From the NCBI GenBank assembly GCA_004376895.1, contig SOIH01000224.1, forward strand, positions 1 to 33,082: DNA of 33,082 nt. The letters are read 5' to 3'. Origin of the DNA: Anaerolineales bacterium. Lineage in GTDB: Bacteria; Chloroflexota; Anaerolineae; Anaerolineales; E44-bin32. The position numbers were made by a program, and so were the translations under genes. The first letter of the stretch is position 1. Each line of letters starts with the position of its first letter. The notes beneath the pieces were generated by a model. That model did no database searches. It was not told the DNA's origin and saw only the letters and a program-made list of their open reading frames with translations. Positions 29,270-33,082 of this stretch are shown here, in pieces.

Positions 29270-30934
29270 ATGCGTTTAACCGGTGAAAGACTCAAGCTGA
29301 GCCAAGGTCGAGGTCGATCAAATCCTTGGCGTATCCTTGCACTTTTGTTATTAATTGCGGGGGGCTTTCTGCTCCTTCGCGCTGAGAGGCAAGGAGATGT
29401 TCAGCCGCTGTTCTCGGCCACGCCAACCGCAACCCGTACCGGGGCTTCTTATGCCGATGAGGCGAAGGTCCACTTCTTCGCTGGCGACTTGGAGAGCAGC
29501 ATTGAGGCCTACAAACATGCCGTACGTGTAGACCCGGAGGATGCAGCTCAATGGGCAATGCTGGCACGTGCGCAGACGTACTCGAGCGACCTCCTAACAA
29601 CGCTCGATCTGCGCCGCGAGCGATTGGATGAGGCGCGCTCTTCGATCGATCAAGCTAGAGAAGTAAACCCGGACAATTCGTTTGCCTACGCGATCCGGAC
29701 ACTGGTTTACGACTGGTCTGCTTCGTCAGAAGTGAAGGATACCATTACTAGCGGCGATACAGTCCGCGTTTCTGCAACGATCGGCGAGGGTGGGCGGATC
29801 TCCGCTAATGTGATTGAACTCGAAGGGGCTGCAGGAGATGAAACACCTGCTTTGGGTGTCGAAACCGAAGCGAACCTGCGCTTTTCGGGTTTAGTCGAAG
29901 CGACCGGCGATGAATACTGGGTGATCAGCGGTCGTACCGTCTACCTAACCCCGCTTACAGTGATCCGCGAGAAGAATCGCAAGGATGCCTTCTTGGCCGA
30001 AGCCGAGCAAGCTGCTGTGCGAGCCTCCCAGTTGGACCCGGATAACTTCCTAGCAAGTGCCTTTCACGCAGAGGTGTACGTCGACCAGGGCGACGTGCGT
30101 CAAGCTGCTGACCTGGCGCAGATCGCAGTAGATCTGGCGCTTGAGAAGGGGATCGAGCGACAGTTCCTCATGGACATATACCGCGTCTATGGCACTGTCC
30201 TGGAGAATCAGGCGTGGTATCGCAGCGCGATCGAAGCCTATCAGGAAGCGGCGAATATCACGCCAAACTTCACTCTCCTTTACCTTCGCATCGGTAACAA
30301 CTATCGAGCATTATCCGATTTCGACACCGCGCTCACGTACTACGATAAGGCTGCAAAGATCAATTCGCAGCTCGGAATCGATGATCCCACACCCTATCTC
30401 GCGATTGGAAATACCTATGCCCGGCAGGGGGAGTTCTTCATTGCTGCGTTGAATATCGAACGGGCGCTTGATATCGATCCATCGAACCCGAATATTTATG
30501 GCCGCTTGGGAAGCGTATACTTCCGGGCAAGGAATTACGAGAGCGCAATCCCGGTGCTGAAGTGTGCTGTAAGCGGCTGCGATAAGCCCGAAACTGGTGA
30601 CTTACTGTGTGAGTTGAAAATATACCTGTGCGATCCGGGCAGTGAGATCGCTTCGGAAATCGGCGAAGACGTGGTTGGATTGCCGCTGAGTGATGCAAGT
30701 GTGGAGTACTACTACACCTATGGATCGGCTTTAACCTTCTACGCTAAAGAAAAGGATGCCTGCGAGAGAGCCGAGGAGGTCTTCTTGGAATTAATGGCAG
30801 TGTATGGGCGGGACCCGATTGTAGCCGCGATTGTAGAGGAGGGACGGCTTGTATGCCAAGAGGCTCTGGCTTCCCCAAGTCCCCCAACCGAAAGCTTGTC
30901 CACCCCAACACAGATTCCAAGTGCGACACCTTGA
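29270..30934 (+). CDS. Membrane-anchored extracytoplasmic TPR protein, tandem paralogue with inserted domain
   Basis: 554 aa; GRSNPWRILALLLLIAGGFLLL anchor, TPRs, insertion at aa ~156-234, Ser/Pro/Thr tail; aligns to the preceding gene. Confidence 0.88.
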   Translation: MRLTGERLKLSQGRGRSNPWRILALLLLIAGGFLLLRAERQGDVQPLFSATPTATRTGASYADEAKVHFFAGDLESSIEAYKHAVRVDPEDAAQWAMLARAQTYSSDLLTTLDLRRERLDEARSSIDQAREVNPDNSFAYAIRTLVYDWSASSEVKDTITSGDTVRVSATIGEGGRISANVIELEGAAGDETPALGVETEANLRFSGLVEATGDEYWVISGRTVYLTPLTVIREKNRKDAFLAEAEQAAVRASQLDPDNFLASAFHAEVYVDQGDVRQAADLAQIAVDLALEKGIERQFLMDIYRVYGTVLENQAWYRSAIEAYQEAANITPNFTLLYLRIGNNYRALSDFDTALTYYDKAAKINSQLGIDDPTPYLAIGNTYARQGEFFIAALNIERALDIDPSNPNIYGRLGSVYFRARNYESAIPVLKCAVSGCDKPETGDLLCELKIYLCDPGSEIASEIGEDVVGLPLSDASVEYYYTYGSALTFYAKEKDACERAEEVFLELMAVYGRDPIVAAIVEEGRLVCQEALASPSPPTESLSTPTQIPSATP

Positions 30935-30959
30935 CACCTGCACCTGAATTGGTTAAACT
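30931..30959 (+). promoter_or_regulatory. groESL promoter
   Basis: TTGACA (30931-30936), 17-bp spacer, TAAACT (30954-30959). Confidence 0.6.
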
Positions 30960-30969
30960 TGCGAAGTGT

Positions 30970-30996
30970 TTAGCACTCTAGTCAATAGAGTGCTAA
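30970..30996. promoter_or_regulatory. CIRCE element (HrcA operator)
   Basis: TTAGCACTC-TAGTCAATA-GAGTGCTAA, exact match to TTAGCACTC-N9-GAGTGCTAA. Confidence 0.97.
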
Positions 30997-31048
30997 TACA
31001 ATATACGCAGACAGAAATCCCAAAAATCTATGTAGGAGGAGGGTCGGA

Positions 31049-31345
31049 ATGGCACTCAAGATTAAACCTCTAGCCGATCGGCTGGTGGTCAAGCCTCTCG
31101 AAGAGGAAGAAGTGACCCCTGGAGGGATCATGCTCCCCGAAACGGCAAAAGAGAAGCCGCAAAAGGGCGAGGTGTTGGCCGTGGGGCCAGGTTCTCGCGA
31201 TGAAGAGGGGAAGCATATCGGCATGGAGGTCTCGGTAAAAGATCAAGTCCTCTTTGCAAAGTATGCAGGCACCGAGATCAAGATGGACGGTGAGAAACTA
31301 CTCATTCTGCGGGAGAGCGATATCCTTGCGATCCTCGAGAAGTAG
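31049..31345 (+). CDS. groES: Co-chaperonin GroES
   Basis: 98 aa; [56 protein letters not shown]. Confidence 0.97.
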   Translation: MALKIKPLADRLVVKPLEEEEVTPGGIMLPETAKEKPQKGEVLAVGPGSRDEEGKHIGMEVSVKDQVLFAKYAGTEIKMDGEKLLILRESDILAILEK

Positions 31346-31399
31346 ACTTCAAGGACGTTCGTAGTTTATTAGAATTTATGTGATAGGAGCTATAGAACA

Positions 31400-33031
31400 A
31401 TGACTGCAAAGCAACTAGCATTCTCAGAAGATGCCCGAAGGCGTCTTAAGGTCGGTGTTGATGTACTGGCCAACGCGGTTGCTACGACTCTCGGCCCGAA
31501 GGGACGCAACGTAGCGCTTGACCGCAAATTCGGTTCGCCGACGATCACACACGATGGTGTGACTGTCGCCAAAGAAATCGAGCTCGAGGACCCATTTGAG
31601 AATATGGGCGCGCAGCTCTTGAAAGAAGCTGCAACAAAGACCAACGATATTGCCGGTGACGGCACTACGACTTCGACGGTCCTTGCACATGCGATGGTGA
31701 CCAATGGTCTCAAAAACCTGGCGGCCGGTTCTAACCCCATGTTGTTGAAACGTGGAATTGAAGCCGCTGCTAAGGTTGTATCGGACGCGCTAAGCAAGCA
31801 AGCGATCAAAGTAACGACCAAAGAGGAAATCGCATCCGTGGCAGCCATTTCCGCACAAGATACCGAAATTGGTGATTTGATCGCGGAAGTGATGGACAAG
31901 GTCGGCAAGGATGGCGTGATCACGGTCGAGGAGTCAAAAGCTCTCGAATTTGAGACCGAGTATGTGGAAGGTATGCAGTTCGATCGCGGTTACATTTCGC
32001 CCTACTTCGTCTCCGATCCGGAGAACATGGAAGCAGTCGTCGAAGAACCCTATATCTTGATCCACGACAAGAAGATCTCCGCCGCTACGGACATCGTTCC
32101 CATCCTTGAGAAGCTCGTCCAGATCGGTAAACGTGATCTTGTGGTGATTTCTGAGGATGTCGATGGCGAGGCGCTGGCTACGCTGGTGCTGAATAAGATT
32201 CGCGGCATGTTGAACGTCATTGCGATCAAAGCCCCCGGATTTGGCGATAGACGCAAAGCCATGCTCCAGGACATCGCTGTCCTGACGGGCGGGACCGTCA
32301 TCACCGAGGAATTGGGCCGCAAGCTCGAGTCCGTCACGGTCAACGATCTGGGCAAGGCGGGCAAAGTCGTCGTTACCAAAGATGACACCACAATCATCGA
32401 AGGCAGTGGCGAGAAGGATCGCATCAAGGGGCGCATCGAAGAGATCAAGGTCGAGATCGATCGCTCAACAAGCGATTACGACACGGAGAAGCTCCAGGAG
32501 CGCTTGGCCAAGCTGGCTGGCGGTGTGGCAATAATCCGAGTCGGCGCTGCGACCGAGACCGAACTTAAAGAGAAGAAGCACCGTGTCGAGGATGCGCTTT
32601 CCGCAACCCGCGCAGCGGTCGAAGAGGGCATCGTCCCCGGTGGTGGTGTCGCTTTGATCAACGCCATGGAATTGCTCAACAAGGTTAAGATGGACGACGA
32701 AGACGCGAAGATCGGTGTCAACATCGTCCGTAAATCGCTTGAAGTCCCCATGGGGGGCATCGCCGAGAACGCCGGTCAAGATGGAGCGGTCGTTATCGAG
32801 ACTGTCCGCAGGGAGCAGGAAGAGGCCAAGAATAAGAACATCGGCTATGACGTCATGAAAGAGGAGTACGTCGACATGGTCGTGGCCGGCATCATCGATC
32901 CTGCGAAGGTGACGAAGGGTGCGTTGGAGAACGCTGCATCCATTGCAGCCATGATCCTGACGACAGAGGCATTGATCACGGATGTTCCAGAAAAGGACGC
33001 TCCGCCAATGCCGCCGATGCCGGAGTATTAA
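31400..33031 (+). CDS. groEL: Chaperonin GroEL
   Basis: 543 aa; [68 protein letters not shown]. Confidence 0.98.
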   Translation: MTAKQLAFSEDARRRLKVGVDVLANAVATTLGPKGRNVALDRKFGSPTITHDGVTVAKEIELEDPFENMGAQLLKEAATKTNDIAGDGTTTSTVLAHAMVTNGLKNLAAGSNPMLLKRGIEAAAKVVSDALSKQAIKVTTKEEIASVAAISAQDTEIGDLIAEVMDKVGKDGVITVEESKALEFETEYVEGMQFDRGYISPYFVSDPENMEAVVEEPYILIHDKKISAATDIVPILEKLVQIGKRDLVVISEDVDGEALATLVLNKIRGMLNVIAIKAPGFGDRRKAMLQDIAVLTGGTVITEELGRKLESVTVNDLGKAGKVVVTKDDTTIIEGSGEKDRIKGRIEEIKVEIDRSTSDYDTEKLQERLAKLAGGVAIIRVGAATETELKEKKHRVEDALSATRAAVEEGIVPGGGVALINAMELLNKVKMDDEDAKIGVNIVRKSLEVPMGGIAENAGQDGAVVIETVRREQEEAKNKNIGYDVMKEEYVDMVVAGIIDPAKVTKGALENAASIAAMILTTEALITDVPEKDAPPMPPMPEY

Positions 33032-33053
33032 ACCGGTAAGGCAGAATGACTTG

Positions 33054-33082
33054 CAGCCCCTCTACCAGAGGGGCTGTTTTTT
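33054..33082 (+). terminator. Rho-independent terminator after groEL
   Basis: CAGCCCCTCT-ACC-AGAGGGGCTG followed by TTTTTT. Confidence 0.95.

Noticed and set aside
31390-31923. 177-aa antisense ORF opposite groEL (also 151 aa opposite dnaG, 144 aa opposite glyQS, and similar)
   Set aside because: Shadow ORFs opposite strongly coding, GC-biased genes; low-complexity or unrecognisable products.
32990-33031. GroEL tail PPMPPMPEY instead of a GGM repeat
   Set aside because: GGM tails are not universal among bacterial GroELs; not enough to call unusual.

Overview
The window looks like a Chloroflexi-type (Anaerolineae-like) chromosomal segment; the phylum is inferred from protein style only. On the + strand, in order, it carries: (1) an information-processing block, recO, fused glyQS, dnaG and an rpoD/sigA-type sigma factor; (2) a complete 14-gene nuoA-N (complex I) operon with its own promoter and a terminator; (3) acyP coupled to a Mth938/DUF498-like gene, then a HAD phosphatase. 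On the - strand is a small membrane protein followed by RNase Z. Next come three membrane-anchored TPR proteins, one on - and two tandem paralogues on +. Last is groES-groEL with a perfect CIRCE operator and a strong terminator. Most of it is core genome. The less ordinary signals are: a Cys-pair-terminated extracytoplasmic TPR family (one member with an apparent OB/beta-type insertion), a candidate structured RNA between glyQS and dnaG, TTGTG/CACAA operator-like sites upstream of nuoA and a TGTGA-N6-TCACA palindrome at a TPR gene, a tandem duplication of the NuoI N-terminal helix, a possible reading-frame break at the nuoE start, and an NDUFAF3-family (DUF498) gene next to complex I genes. 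All family calls are from reading the sequence; no searches were run.
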